Shown piece by piece: positions 17,862 to 26,753 of a DNA stretch of 64,000 bases. The notes below the pieces were generated by a model. That model did no database searches and had not been told where the DNA came from. It saw nothing but the letters and a program-made list of their open reading frames with translations. The position numbers and the translations under genes are program-made. Numbering within the stretch: position 1 is the stretch's first letter; each line of letters opens with the position of its first letter. The stretch is from Ktedonobacterales bacterium (GTDB lineage: Bacteria > Chloroflexota > Ktedonobacteria > Ktedonobacterales > DATBGS01), in NCBI GenBank assembly GCA_036557285.1, contig DATBHW010000064.1, forward strand, positions 1 through 64,000, given 5' to 3'.

Positions 17862-17890
17862 TTGACAAGCCTGCCCCTGTGTGCTATGCT
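17862..17890 (+). promoter_or_regulatory. Strong predicted promoter of mnmA-lepA
   Basis: TTGACA (17862-17867), a 17-base spacer and TATGCT (17885-17890) with TG one base before the -10. Transcription would start near 17897, which rules out the in-frame ATG at 17879 and supports the mnmA start at 18002. Confidence 0.78.
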
Positions 17891-18001
17891 TTCTTGATGG
17901 GCTGGCCTTTTCTTCTGCTCGCTTTTCCTCACCAGCTAGCAGCATTTCCCCATGATCTGAGAAAGTTTAACACAGGGAGGAGACTCAGGCAGGTATCCAA
18001 G

Positions 18002-19117
18002 ATGGCAAGAATTGTGGTCGCCATGAGTGGCGGTGTTGATAGTTCAGTTGCTGCGGCGCTGCTCAAGGAGCAGGGCCATGAGGTTATTGGCATTATGCTG
18101 CGCCTCTGGTCGGAGCCTGCGGCGGAGCTTGATGACGGGGTGGAGCATGTAGCCGAAAATAAGTGCTGCTCGCTTGAATCAGTGGGCGACGCTCGCCGTG
18201 TCAGCCAGCTCCTGGACATCAATTTCTATATGGTGAATGTGGAGCAGCAGTTCAAGCAGCGGATTGTTGACTATTTCTATGACGAATACGTCCAGGGGCG
18301 CACACCCAACCCTTGTCTGAATTGCAACCGCCATATCCGCTTTACTCTGCTACTGGAGCGCGCGCTGGCGCTGGGCGCAGAGTATCTGGCGACGGGCCAT
18401 TACGTGCGAGTGGAAACGGACCCTGTGAGTGGCAAGCGGCGACTGCGCAAGGGCGTTGATCCGGCCAAGGATCAGTCATATGTGCTGCATGTCTTGAACC
18501 AGCAGCAGCTTGCGCATGCCTGTTTCCCTCTTGGCGGTTTCACCAAGCCAGAAGTGCGAGCAATGGCGGCGGAGCGTGGCCTGCCAGTAGCCGCCAAGGC
18601 TGAAAGCCAGGAAATCTGCTTCGTGGCTGGGGGAGATTATCGGGGCTTTATGAAGCGTTACACAGAAAGTACGGGAGCCAAGGCGCCCAGCCAGGGGCCG
18701 ATTCTGGATGTGAGCGGGCAGCAGATAGGAACGCATCAAGGGCTGGCTTATTATACGGTTGGTCAGCGGAGGGGGTTGGGCCTGGATTTGCAGGAGCGGC
18801 TGCATGTGTTGAAGTTGGATACGGCTCGCAACGCGCTGGTTGTCGGAGGCCCGAAGCATCTGGAGCGCGATACTTTTACGGTGCATCAGGCGCATTATAT
18901 AAGCGGCGAGGTTCCCAGCGAGCCATTTGAGGCGAATGTGCGAGTGCGCTACAAGGCGTCCGAAATCCCGGCAGTAATCACGCCGCTGAGCGCCACTACA
19001 GCACAGATTACGCTTTCGCAGCCACAGCGAGCGATTACTCCCGGCCAGGCTGCGGTCTTTTATGGCGGGCCAACAGAAGATGAAGTGCTGGGCGGTGGCA
19101 TTATTAGGGACGACTAA
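18002..19117 (+). CDS. mnmA: tRNA-specific 2-thiouridylase
   Basis: 371 residues from the ATG at 18002 (MARIVVAMSGGVDSS). The PP-loop SGGVDSS activates uridine 34 by adenylation; the cysteine pair used for sulfur transfer lies in NPCLNCN and SQEICFV. GHYVRVE and DQSYVLHVL are further family marks, and a C-terminal beta-barrel domain is present. It makes 2-thiouridine at the wobble position of Lys, Glu and Gln tRNAs. Upstream in-frame codons are excluded because the predicted promoter overlaps them. The stop codon lies inside a 14-bp hairpin before lepA. Confidence 0.96.
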   Translation: MARIVVAMSGGVDSSVAAALLKEQGHEVIGIMLRLWSEPAAELDDGVEHVAENKCCSLESVGDARRVSQLLDINFYMVNVEQQFKQRIVDYFYDEYVQGRTPNPCLNCNRHIRFTLLLERALALGAEYLATGHYVRVETDPVSGKRRLRKGVDPAKDQSYVLHVLNQQQLAHACFPLGGFTKPEVRAMAAERGLPVAAKAESQEICFVAGGDYRGFMKRYTESTGAKAPSQGPILDVSGQQIGTHQGLAYYTVGQRRGLGLDLQERLHVLKLDTARNALVVGGPKHLERDTFTVHQAHYISGEVPSEPFEANVRVRYKASEIPAVITPLSATTAQITLSQPQRAITPGQAAVFYGGPTEDEVLGGGIIRDD

Positions 19118-19146
19118 CCCGCCAGCCTGGCAGGTTAGTCGTCCCT
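19106..19146 (+). other. Long hairpin spanning the mnmA stop codon, between mnmA and lepA
   Basis: A perfect 14-bp inverted repeat (19106-19119 with 19133-19146) encloses a second 5-bp stem GCCAG/CTGGC, so the RNA folds almost end to end. The mnmA stop codon TAA at 19115-19117 is in the left arm. No T-run follows, so it is more likely a processing, stability or attenuation element than a plain terminator. Confidence 0.75.
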
Positions 19147-19168
19147 GCTGATCATTTGGTGAGAAGGC

Positions 19169-20968
19169 ATGGAACAGGCGCACATTCGCAATTTTTGCAT
19201 TATTGCTCATATCGATCATGGGAAATCTACGCTGGCTGATCGTTTGCTAGAATATACTGGCACCCTGACCAAACGCGAGATGGCGGAGCAGGTGCTTGAT
19301 CAGATGGACCTGGAACGTGAGAAGGGCATTACGATCAAAGCCCAGGCGGTGCGCATGCGCTATAGCGCGGTGGATGGGCAGGAATACGAACTCAATCTGA
19401 TTGATACGCCGGGCCATGTGGACTTTACCTATGAGGTTTCGCGGAGCCTGGCTGCATGCGAGGGCGCACTGTTGGTCGTGGATGCCACGCAGGGCATCGA
19501 GGCGCAGACGCTTGCCAACCTCTATCTGGCAATGGAAGCCGATCTAACCATTATTCCGGTGGTCAATAAGATCGATCTGGCAAGCGCGGAGCCTGAGCGC
19601 GTCTCGCAAGAAATTGAGGATGTGATTGGCATCGCCCGTGACGAGATTATCCTGGCTTCGGCCAAAGAGGGCGTTGGAACCAGAGAGATTCTGGAAGCCA
19701 TTGTACAGCGCATCCCTTCGCCGAAGGGAGATGTTGGGCAGCCGCTGCGCGCGCTGGTTTTTGATTCCCATTATGACGCCTATAAGGGCGTTATTGCTTA
19801 TGTACGTCTGATCGATGGGGAGATTCGATCTGGAGAGCGCCTTCTGATGATGGCGACAGGCAGTACGGCAGAGGCGCTGGAGGTTGGCTATTTCAACCCG
19901 CATCTTGCGGCCACCGATGCACTCGGCGCAGGTGAGGTTGGCTATGTTGCCACAGGCTTTAAGAATGTGAAGGATTGCCAGGTGGGGGATACGATTTCCC
20001 TGGCGGCCAGGCCCGCCAGGGAACCGCTGCCAGGCTATCGCCCGGCAAAACCAATGGTCTTTGCGGGCTTGTACCCTGTGGAGGGCAACGACTACCCCTT
20101 GCTGCGTGATGCGTTGGATCGCTTGAAGCTGAATGATGCTTCCCTGGTCTATGAGCCGGAGAATTCGGTGGCGCTGGGGTTTGGCTTTCGCTGCGGCTTT
20201 TTGGGGCTGCTGCATATGGAGATCGTTCAGGAGCGTCTGGAGCGCGAGTATGATCTGAGCATCCTGGCGACAGCCCCCAGTGTGGAATATCTTGTGACCA
20301 GACAGGATGGCTCTGTGCTTCCCGTTGACAATCCGGCGGATTTGCCGCCGATGGGCGAGATGCTGAAAATCGAGGAACCCTGGATGGACATCAGCATTTT
20401 CTCACCGAGCCGCTATATTGGCGCTTTGATGGACCTGGTGACGACTCGGAGGGGCGCTTTCAGAGATATGAAGTATATCGAGGAAGATCGGGTGCATCTT
20501 ACCTATCATATGCCGCTGGCTGAGTTGATTATTGATTTCTACGATCAACTCAAATCGCGCACGCAAGGGTATGCTTCGCTGGATTACAGCTTTGCGAGCT
20601 ATCGAGAGGCTGATCTGGTCAAGCTTGATCTGCTGGTTGCGGGAGAGCCGGTGGACGCGCTTTCGCTGATTACACATCGGGATAAAGCGTATAACATTGG
20701 GCGCGCTTTGGTGGAACGCTTGCGCGAGGTGATCCCCCGCCAGCTATTTGAGGTGCCTATTCAGGCAGCTATCGGCCAGCGAGTGATTGCGCGCGAGACG
20801 GTAAAGGCGCTGCGTAAAAATGTGCTGGCAAAGTGTTATGGCGGTGATGTGACGCGCAAGCGCAAACTGTTGGAGAAGCAGAAAGAGGGCAAGAAGCGGA
20901 TGAAGCGCGTGGGGAATGTGGAGATTCCACAAGAAGCCTTTATGGCGATGCTGACCCTGGAAGAGTAG
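19169..20968 (+). CDS. lepA: Elongation factor 4 (LepA)
   Basis: 599 residues, normal length. The N-terminus [21 protein letters not shown] contains G1; G2 is in [11 protein letters not shown]3 is DTPGH and G4 is NKID. The LepA-specific C-terminal domain ends with [20 protein letters not shown]. It is a ribosomal GTPase that back-translocates or remodels stalled ribosomes. It lies 51 bases after mnmA and shares its promoter unless the intervening hairpin separates the transcripts. A clear terminator follows at 21016. Confidence 0.98.
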   Translation: MEQAHIRNFCIIAHIDHGKSTLADRLLEYTGTLTKREMAEQVLDQMDLEREKGITIKAQAVRMRYSAVDGQEYELNLIDTPGHVDFTYEVSRSLAACEGALLVVDATQGIEAQTLANLYLAMEADLTIIPVVNKIDLASAEPERVSQEIEDVIGIARDEIILASAKEGVGTREILEAIVQRIPSPKGDVGQPLRALVFDSHYDAYKGVIAYVRLIDGEIRSGERLLMMATGSTAEALEVGYFNPHLAATDALGAGEVGYVATGFKNVKDCQVGDTISLAARPAREPLPGYRPAKPMVFAGLYPVEGNDYPLLRDALDRLKLNDASLVYEPENSVALGFGFRCGFLGLLHMEIVQERLEREYDLSILATAPSVEYLVTRQDGSVLPVDNPADLPPMGEMLKIEEPWMDISIFSPSRYIGALMDLVTTRRGAFRDMKYIEEDRVHLTYHMPLAELIIDFYDQLKSRTQGYASLDYSFASYREADLVKLDLLVAGEPVDALSLITHRDKAYNIGRALVERLREVIPRQLFEVPIQAAIGQRVIARETVKALRKNVLAKCYGGDVTRKRKLLEKQKEGKKRMKRVGNVEIPQEAFMAMLTLEE

Positions 20969-21015
20969 GCAAACCCGCTTGCTTGAGTAGATGCGAACGT
21001 CTCAACTAAACGAAC

Positions 21016-21048
21016 AGGCTCGAACCATCGGTTCGAGCCTTTATACTT
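21016..21048 (+). terminator. Intrinsic terminator after lepA
   Basis: An 11-bp perfect stem AGGCTCGAACC/GGTTCGAGCCT with a 3-base loop, followed by a short T-rich tract (TTATACTT). It ends the mnmA-lepA unit. The bases 21049-21208 beyond it show no gene or structure that I can support. Confidence 0.85.
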
Positions 21049-21208
21049 CACTTTGCTGCTTATCACGTGAGCCAGGTGTAATCACCTGCTCTTCCCTGTC
21101 TCTGGTTCGCGCCAGTCACGTTCTGTCTTCGTCATCCTGCGGCGCATATTACTTTTCAGGCCACAGCGGGGGAAGGCTTTGGAGCAGTACCAGCACAGGG
21201 ACTGGATA

Positions 21209-21554
21209 GCCCGCCTTCACGGGCGCGCTTAGTCGATTTGAAATACCATCCCCAGGAGGCGAATTGGCTTTTTCATTGGGAACATAGGCGATACTCCTTT
21301 CCTAGTTCCAATGCAAGGCTTGCCTAACCCTAGCCTTGTTGCTGTCCCGTTGCCTGACATTCGCCAGCAAGAAGAAACTTGTTGGCAGCCAGTTCCTGCT
21401 TCATCCAGAGCGGCCTCAGGAGAGAGGTTTGGTTCTGTCCACAGGCGTTACTTCCCGCGCAACTCACGGTAGGGGTTAAAAACCCTGTTATACAGGCTTC
21501 CAGCAACGAAAGCTCTGTATAAGGCTCCAGCGGCGCCTATTATCCTCTGGAACT
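21209..21554 (-). ncRNA. Structured non-coding RNA, possible orphan HEARO/omega-RNA-like element
   Basis: A leftward transcript expected from the promoter at 21561-21589 folds into a series of hairpins: TTATACAG/CTGTATAA with an inner 6-bp stem (21488-21522), GGGTT/AACCC (21473-21485), GCCA-N-CAAG/CTTG-N-TGGC (21363-21386), CAAGGCT/AGCCTTG with an 11-base loop (21314-21338), then a good ribosome-binding site, an 18-codon frame and a GCCCG/CGGGC hairpin (21209-21224). This order (structured RNA, ribosome-binding site, start codon, end hairpin) matches the layout of HNH/IscB-associated RNAs in IS200/IS605-like elements, but no nuclease gene is present. Class assignment is inference; that the region is structured is seen directly. 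Confidence 0.5.
21229..21285 (-). CDS. 18-codon peptide frame with ideal ribosome-binding site
   Basis: ATG at 21285 is preceded by AAAGGAG at an 8-base spacing. The frame reads MFPMKKPIRLLGMVFQID and stops at 21229. It follows the structured RNA directly. It could be the remnant of a deleted nuclease gene, a leader peptide or chance. The frame is also open for more than 50 codons upstream of this ATG, without another good start. Confidence 0.3.
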   Translation of the reverse strand: MFPMKKPIRLLGMVFQID

Positions 21555-21560
21555 ATAGTC

Positions 21561-21589
21561 AGTATAGCATCCATATCCCGCTCTGTCAA
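21561..21589 (-). promoter_or_regulatory. Strong predicted promoter of the structured RNA
   Basis: On the minus strand, TTGACA (21589-21584), a 17-base spacer and TATACT (21566-21561) with TG one base before the -10. It is among the best promoter matches in the window and reads into a region without a long gene. Confidence 0.75.
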
Positions 21590-21657
21590 GTTTTTGAGTG
21601 AGCCTTGCCCTATCAGGTGCTTTCGTTTTTCGTCTTGGAGAGAAGCGGTTACGTTTT

Positions 21658-22566
21658 CTATGCGCTGCTGGCCTCTGCGAAAACTTTCTGGCGTCCATGC
21701 CGTTGTTCCAGGGAGATAAAGTGGCGCAGCCCGCGCCCATAGTCATCTTCGCGCCGGGTAGCTCGCGCTGCCTCGCGCGTATGGCCCAGGGTGACGAGGA
21801 GGCGGTGAGACAACCACTCGGCAAAGCCTTCACGCTGGAGCATACTTTGTTTCTGGGGCGCGTGATCTGCCTGCCAGGCATGGGCATATTCATGAGCCAA
21901 CGTGCCAATCAACGTTGCACGAGGCAAACCCCGTTCGATATAGATCGTGCGCGCCTGGCCTTGCTGCTCAAAGAAGCCCAGGATATGCTGCCGGGTGGCC
22001 CCGATGGTTGGCGTCAGACGCTCATGGCGTCGGCGAGCGATTGCCAGTTCCCTGGGTTCAACTATGCGCAGGACGGGGATGTGCTTGACATCTCTATCGA
22101 ATATTGCCCTGGACTGCTGGATGACCATCTGATAAAGCGCCTGGACGGTTTGATCGTCCAGCACCATCGTTTGGGCGCACTCACCGCAGCGATATTGCCC
22201 GCCAGGAAGCTGGCGCCCGTCAGGGCCAAGTGGCGCTCCACAAATATGACAGGCAGGGCGCTCCTGGGAACAGGAGACGCAGTAGGGTTTGGGCGAGTCG
22301 CCAAAGCGATAAAATTGGCCGATAATCGGTTTATGACACGCGGCGCAGCGGGGTAGTGTGCCAAGGCAGTGCTTGCAGAGCCGATGTTGATCGATTGGCG
22401 CTAATTCGCGTGCCGGTTGCTGGCAGGATGTGCAGCGAGGGGCGCTGTGTTCGCACTGAGGACACACTACCAGGCCAGTACTATACTCGGTGTATCCCAG
22501 CATCAGCGAACTGCCGCAGAGGTGGCAGAATTTGTGTTTAGAGAATGAGAGCGGTATTGGTATCAT
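21658..22566 (-). CDS. Zinc-ribbon array plus DA1-like metallopeptidase
   Basis: 302 residues. The N-terminal 130 residues hold eight CxxC pairs (14/17, 35/38, 45/48, 64/67, 74/77, 96/99, 106/109, 127/130), enough for four zinc-ribbon or LIM-like units. The C-terminal half carries HEYAH (225-229) and a downstream Glu in REGFAEW (about 246), the gluzincin arrangement of plant DA1, whose LIM-plus-peptidase layout this mirrors. DA1 in plants is a ubiquitin-dependent peptidase; bacterial homologues are uncharacterised as far as I know. Its ATG overlaps the upstream cyclase-AAA-TPR stop by 4 bases (ATGA), so the two are translationally coupled. The substrate is unknown. Confidence 0.75.
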   Translation of the reverse strand: MIPIPLSFSKHKFCHLCGSSLMLGYTEYSTGLVVCPQCEHSAPRCTSCQQPARELAPIDQHRLCKHCLGTLPRCAACHKPIIGQFYRFGDSPKPYCVSCSQERPACHICGAPLGPDGRQLPGGQYRCGECAQTMVLDDQTVQALYQMVIQQSRAIFDRDVKHIPVLRIVEPRELAIARRRHERLTPTIGATRQHILGFFEQQGQARTIYIERGLPRATLIGTLAHEYAHAWQADHAPQKQSMLQREGFAEWLSHRLLVTLGHTREAARATRREDDYGRGLRHFISLEQRHGRQKVFAEASSA

Positions 22567-25500
22567 GGGTATGGATTTGTTTCGTGGACAGCCCTGGTCC
22601 CGGCTCTATCCAATATATTGCGCACGCGCAGCGCGGCGGGCGCTGCATGTAATTCCTCATACGTTGTCAGGGCTGCATGAAAGAGATCGGACGCTTCCTG
22701 GCGTTGGTCAATGGCCTGGCTCTGGCTCAGATGGGTAGCCAGGGCTTCCAGGGTCAGCCCTTCCTCCCAACGTGTGCCAATCTGGCGGTAACAATGAAGG
22801 GCGATATGGAAGTCTTCGGTTGCCTCGCTGAACATTCCTCGCTTCGAGTTTATCATGCCACGTGTACGGATCAAGCCTGCCCATCCTTTACGGTTGCCAG
22901 AGCGTTCCATCAATGCCAGCGCAGTGGGCGCCAGTTCACTATAGCGCGCCTCATCGCCGAGGAGAGCAGCCAATTCTACCAGCCGCCATTGAATCTGCGG
23001 GCGCTCAATGGCTGAATAATGTGTTGAAAGCCGCTGGAAGATGACACGAGCCTCTTCGAGCCGCTGCTGGGCGATCCGAAGCTGCCCGCTGATGAATTCG
23101 TGGCTCAGTTCGGTTTCAGGAGCAGCCTGCTCAGCCATATTTGCATAATAGTCCCCTCGCTCATCCTGGCCGACGCCGTAATAGACAATTGCCAGCGCCA
23201 TAATGCCGTAGGGAGCGGGCCAACTCTGGCTCAACAAATCATATTGCTCACAAAGGGTTGCCAGTCGCTCGCCCCAATAGAGCACTTCGGCCCATTGATC
23301 CCACTGATAATAAATAAGAACTTTGTTGCCCAACATGCCACAGAGTTTGCGGCGGCTGTTCATGGATTCGGCAACCTTCAATGCGGCGTCTGCCCAGTAC
23401 AGTGCTTGAGGATAATCAGAAAGCTGCAAATACGCTCTGCTGGCGGTGAAGTAAATATCATAGACTTCTGCGCGGTCTTTGATACGATCAACTAGCGCCA
23501 GTCGCCGCTTCTGCACCTCCAGAAACGCGCGGTAATCGCTCATATTGCCGTAGACATTGGAAAGCGCGTCGAGGACTTCAGAGAGATAGACAGGATGATT
23601 CAGCCGTTCGGCGATGCTTGCAGCGCGTTCCGCGCTGGCTATGGCGCGCTCCATCGCGCTTTCGTCAAGCTGCTGGCTGAAATAGGCTTGCATATACCAG
23701 AAGGCTTCGCTGGCGAGCAGCAGCGCCATTTCCATGATCTCAGGCTGGTCTTTGAGTAGGGCCAGTCCCTCATCGAGATACGTGCGAATCAAACCCAAAT
23801 CAGGTGGTTGCTTGAACCAACTGCGCCAGCGGGTGCCGAGCATCGTGAGGTGCTGGTAGAGATGCGCACGCTCCAGCGCGGAGGCGTCTTGTAATGCGTC
23901 GAGGGCGTGCTGATACTGTTCCCAGCATGAATCTCCATCTGAAAGGACAAAGTATGCTCTGGCAAGCCGCTCATAGAGGTGTGGCCGCAGCGAGGGATCG
24001 CTTGCAATGCCGTTCAAGAGATCGAGGGCTGCGATGTAGTGGCGTGCCGCTTGATTGGCTGCGTATTTGCCCAGCGCCTCATTGCCAGCCTGGATGAGAT
24101 AGCCGATGGCTTTCTGGCGCAGGTCGGCCTGGGCTTGTGCGCGAGCAGGGCGACGCGCCAGCGCCTGCCCGGAGGTTGTCTGGGACCAGGCGACAATAGC
24201 TTGATGGTAATGATAGGCTAATAGCTCGATGAACCCCTCAATACGACCGGCAGCTATGCGTTCCAGCCATTCGGCCATGCGGGCATGCTCGCGCGCGCGC
24301 CGGGTACGCGGGACGCTCGCATAGGCAACATCGCGGACCAGCACATGATTGAAGCTGTATTGCACATCTCTCTCGATGAGTATTCCAGTAGGGCGCTCGT
24401 TCTCCCCGATGAAATCTTTGCGAACCAGGCTCTCCAGAGCCAGATCGAGCGCCTCCGGGCTGATCTCCTGGGACAGATTAGCCAGCGCGCCTTTCCAAAA
24501 CGTTCGACCAGCGAGGGCAGCGTGTTGCAGCACGCGCTTTTCAGTTGGCGGGAGCAGATCAATGCGCGCGGCCAGGACACCCTGAATAGAATCGGGGATG
24601 CTAAATGAAAGCAGGTCGCTGAAGGTCTTGCCGGGGTCTTGATTCACAGTTTGCCAGCGATCACTTTTACGTATCAGGATGCCAAGGTCAATCAGCATGC
24701 GGACAATTTCCTCAACAAAGAAGGGATTGCCCTCCGCTTTTGCCAGGATGCTATTGCGCAGCGCCGGAGGCAAGCCATCGGGCGCCAGCAGGGCGTCAAT
24801 CAATTCATGGCTTTGTTCTGATGAGAGTGGCTCCAGGGTAATGGTCGTAAAGTTACGTTTGCCGCCCCCCCAGCCAGGCCGTTTTTCTAGTAAGTCCAGA
24901 CGAGCAGGACAGAGGAACAAGAGCGGAGCATTGCTCACCCGCTGCGTAAGGTACTCCAGCAGGTCGAGCAGGGCTTCATTAGCCCAGTGAATATCGTCAA
25001 TTAAGATAAGGAGCGGCTGGCGGCGCGCCAGTGATTCAAAGAAGATACGCCAGGCGCGGAAGAGATTTTCACGCTGCTCATTGGAATCAGCCGATGGCCG
25101 AACCATTTCTCCCTGTTCTGCCCCCAGGCCGATGGTGAATCCAAGCTGGCGAACGAGTGAGGGAATAACCTCGCTTTGGTGGCTGCCATCAAGCACTTCC
25201 TGCACCTTCTGAAGCAGGCGCTCCCTGGCTCGCTGCGATGTATCATCGTCAACGAATCCGGCATAGGAGCGCAGAATCTCCGCAAGGGGCCAGTACGTAA
25301 TGCCTGCCCCGTAGGGTGGACAGCGCCCTTCCAGAAAGAGCGGTATCTGTGGGAAGGGGCCGTCATCCGTCTGCGTGGCGCTTTCGCCTGTATGCTGTTG
25401 GCGGAGTCGCTGTATCCATTCGCGCACCAGACGCGATTTGCCCACCCCAGGCACGCCCAGCAGGGTGATCAGGTGAGGCCGCCGCTCGCCGATCACTCGC

Positions 25501-26525
25501 TCATAGACCGCATCCAGCAGCGCCAGTTCCGGCGCGCGGCCAATGAACGGTGATGGCAATCCTTCGATGCCGCGCAGATGTTGAGTCGGAGGGGCTGCCT
25601 GATCTTCAACCGCCTCGATAGCTTGCCAGACGCGCAGCGGTTTTGGCTTTCCCTTCACCTGTATCGGGCTGAGCGGTTGATAGACAATCGCTCCGTGTGT
25701 GCTGCGGTAGGTGCGCCCGCCGACCAGGATGGTTCCTGGTTGGGCCTGCTGCTGGAAGCGCGCGGCAACGTTCACGGCGTCGCCCGTAATTAAAAACTGC
25801 CCGCCATCGCCCGCTCCGCTGGCAGCGACGACCTCGCCCGTGCTAATGCCGATGCGAATCTGCACAGGCGCCGCCTGGGGGTCTTCAGCCAGCCGCTGCT
25901 CGTTAAAGCGCCTGAGCGCGTTGAGCATCTCCAGGCCGGCCCGAACTGCCCGCTCTGGATCATCTTCGTGGGCAACTGGCATCCCAAAAATTGCCATCAC
26001 GGCATCGCCGATAAACTTTTCGATGGTACCACCATGACGGTGGATGGCCTGAGCCATCGCCGCAAAGTATCCAGCCATCAGCAGACGCACTTCCTCTGGG
26101 TCCATGCGATCAGCCAGCGCGGTAGAACCAGTCATGTCGGCAAAGAGGATGGTGACAACCCGCCGCTCTTCGCTATCAAGCGAGGCTAATAGGTTTTCTG
26201 CTTCGCCAACTTCTCTTGAAAGGACAGAAGGCGCTGGTGTATCCGAGGGCGGGTTGAGATTAGGGGCGGCGGGCGCGGTTTCAGCTTGCCCACGTGCCGA
26301 GACACGCTGTTCAGGGGGTGTCCCTTGAAGCCCCGTCTGCGTTGTCGGCGGCGGCGCATCTTCTGCGGGAGATGCCAGGAGCATGCCGCATTCGTTGCAA
26401 AACTTTGCATTTGGGGAATTGATTGCTCCACATGATGGGCATATGATTGATAGCAGGCGAGCGCCACATTCATTACAGAATTTGGCGCCTGCTGGGTTTT
26501 GAGTGCCACACACCGGACAACGCAT
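22563..26525 (-). CDS. Zinc-ribbon / class III adenylyl cyclase / AAA / TPR signalling protein
   Basis: 1320 residues. Two zinc ribbons come first (C3/C6/C17/C20 and C29/C32/C43/C46). A class III nucleotide cyclase domain follows at about 120-300, with metal Asp130 (LFADMTGST) and Asp174 (KFIGDAVMAIFG), the purine-contact Lys170 and the GDAVNVAARF loop, so it looks catalytically intact. An AAA/STAND-type ATPase with P-loop GVPGVGKSRL and an IDDIHWANEALL Walker B spans roughly 320-600. The C-terminal 600 residues are helical, TPR-like. Such proteins link ligand sensing or protein binding to cAMP output. It is coupled by overlap to the DA1-like peptidase, which has similar zinc ribbons. Confidence 0.92.
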   Translation of the reverse strand: MRCPVCGTQNPAGAKFCNECGARLLSIICPSCGAINSPNAKFCNECGMLLASPAEDAPPPTTQTGLQGTPPEQRVSARGQAETAPAAPNLNPPSDTPAPSVLSREVGEAENLLASLDSEERRVVTILFADMTGSTALADRMDPEEVRLLMAGYFAAMAQAIHRHGGTIEKFIGDAVMAIFGMPVAHEDDPERAVRAGLEMLNALRRFNEQRLAEDPQAAPVQIRIGISTGEVVAASGAGDGGQFLITGDAVNVAARFQQQAQPGTILVGGRTYRSTHGAIVYQPLSPIQVKGKPKPLRVWQAIEAVEDQAAPPTQHLRGIEGLPSPFIGRAPELALLDAVYERVIGERRPHLITLLGVPGVGKSRLVREWIQRLRQQHTGESATQTDDGPFPQIPLFLEGRCPPYGAGITYWPLAEILRSYAGFVDDDTSQRARERLLQKVQEVLDGSHQSEVIPSLVRQLGFTIGLGAEQGEMVRPSADSNEQRENLFRAWRIFFESLARRQPLLILIDDIHWANEALLDLLEYLTQRVSNAPLLFLCPARLDLLEKRPGWGGGKRNFTTITLEPLSSEQSHELIDALLAPDGLPPALRNSILAKAEGNPFFVEEIVRMLIDLGILIRKSDRWQTVNQDPGKTFSDLLSFSIPDSIQGVLAARIDLLPPTEKRVLQHAALAGRTFWKGALANLSQEISPEALDLALESLVRKDFIGENERPTGILIERDVQYSFNHVLVRDVAYASVPRTRRAREHARMAEWLERIAAGRIEGFIELLAYHYHQAIVAWSQTTSGQALARRPARAQAQADLRQKAIGYLIQAGNEALGKYAANQAARHYIAALDLLNGIASDPSLRPHLYERLARAYFVLSDGDSCWEQYQHALDALQDASALERAHLYQHLTMLGTRWRSWFKQPPDLGLIRTYLDEGLALLKDQPEIMEMALLLASEAFWYMQAYFSQQLDESAMERAIASAERAASIAERLNHPVYLSEVLDALSNVYGNMSDYRAFLEVQKRRLALVDRIKDRAEVYDIYFTASRAYLQLSDYPQALYWADAALKVAESMNSRRKLCGMLGNKVLIYYQWDQWAEVLYWGERLATLCEQYDLLSQSWPAPYGIMALAIVYYGVGQDERGDYYANMAEQAAPETELSHEFISGQLRIAQQRLEEARVIFQRLSTHYSAIERPQIQWRLVELAALLGDEARYSELAPTALALMERSGNRKGWAGLIRTRGMINSKRGMFSEATEDFHIALHCYRQIGTRWEEGLTLEALATHLSQSQAIDQRQEASDLFHAALTTYEELHAAPAALRVRNILDRAGTRAVHETNPYP

Positions 26526-26636
26526 TGCACATCCTCACGTTAACGGAGAGACCTTTCCCCTGGTCATCATTTTCCCTCTAGCCATTGTATCATAGCCAGG
26601 ATGGGGTGTATGCGACGCTCAGGTCATTTTCTGGCT

Positions 26637-26665
26637 TGCTCTGCATCAGGGGCAATGCTAGAATG
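26637..26665 (+). promoter_or_regulatory. Predicted promoter of mutS
   Basis: TTGCTC (26637-26642), a 17-base spacer and TAGAAT (26660-26665) with TG one base before the -10. It places transcription start near 26672, upstream of both candidate mutS starts. Confidence 0.55.
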
Positions 26666-26753
26666 GACTTGCGTATGCTAGCAGTGCGGGTGTTCTCGCT
26701 GGTAGAGCATATCGCTGTGTATTTTGCTGTTGGTTGGGAGGCTGAGCAACGAA

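Noticed and set aside
17879-18001. N-terminal extension of MnmA from the ATG at 17879
   Set aside because: It overlaps a strong promoter whose start site is near 17897.
21016-21040. tRNA T-arm-like GGTTCGA sequence
   Set aside because: It is part of a perfect terminator stem; no acceptor or anticodon arm surrounds it.
21229-21465. Reading the region as the degenerate C-terminus of a TnpB transposase
   Set aside because: The frame is open for about 72 codons, but no RuvC or zinc-finger motif is seen. A structured RNA explains the open frame as well.
21598-22356. 252-codon plus-strand frame over the DA1-like gene
   Set aside because: It mirrors the zinc-ribbon peptidase; the minus frame has motifs and coupling, this one none.
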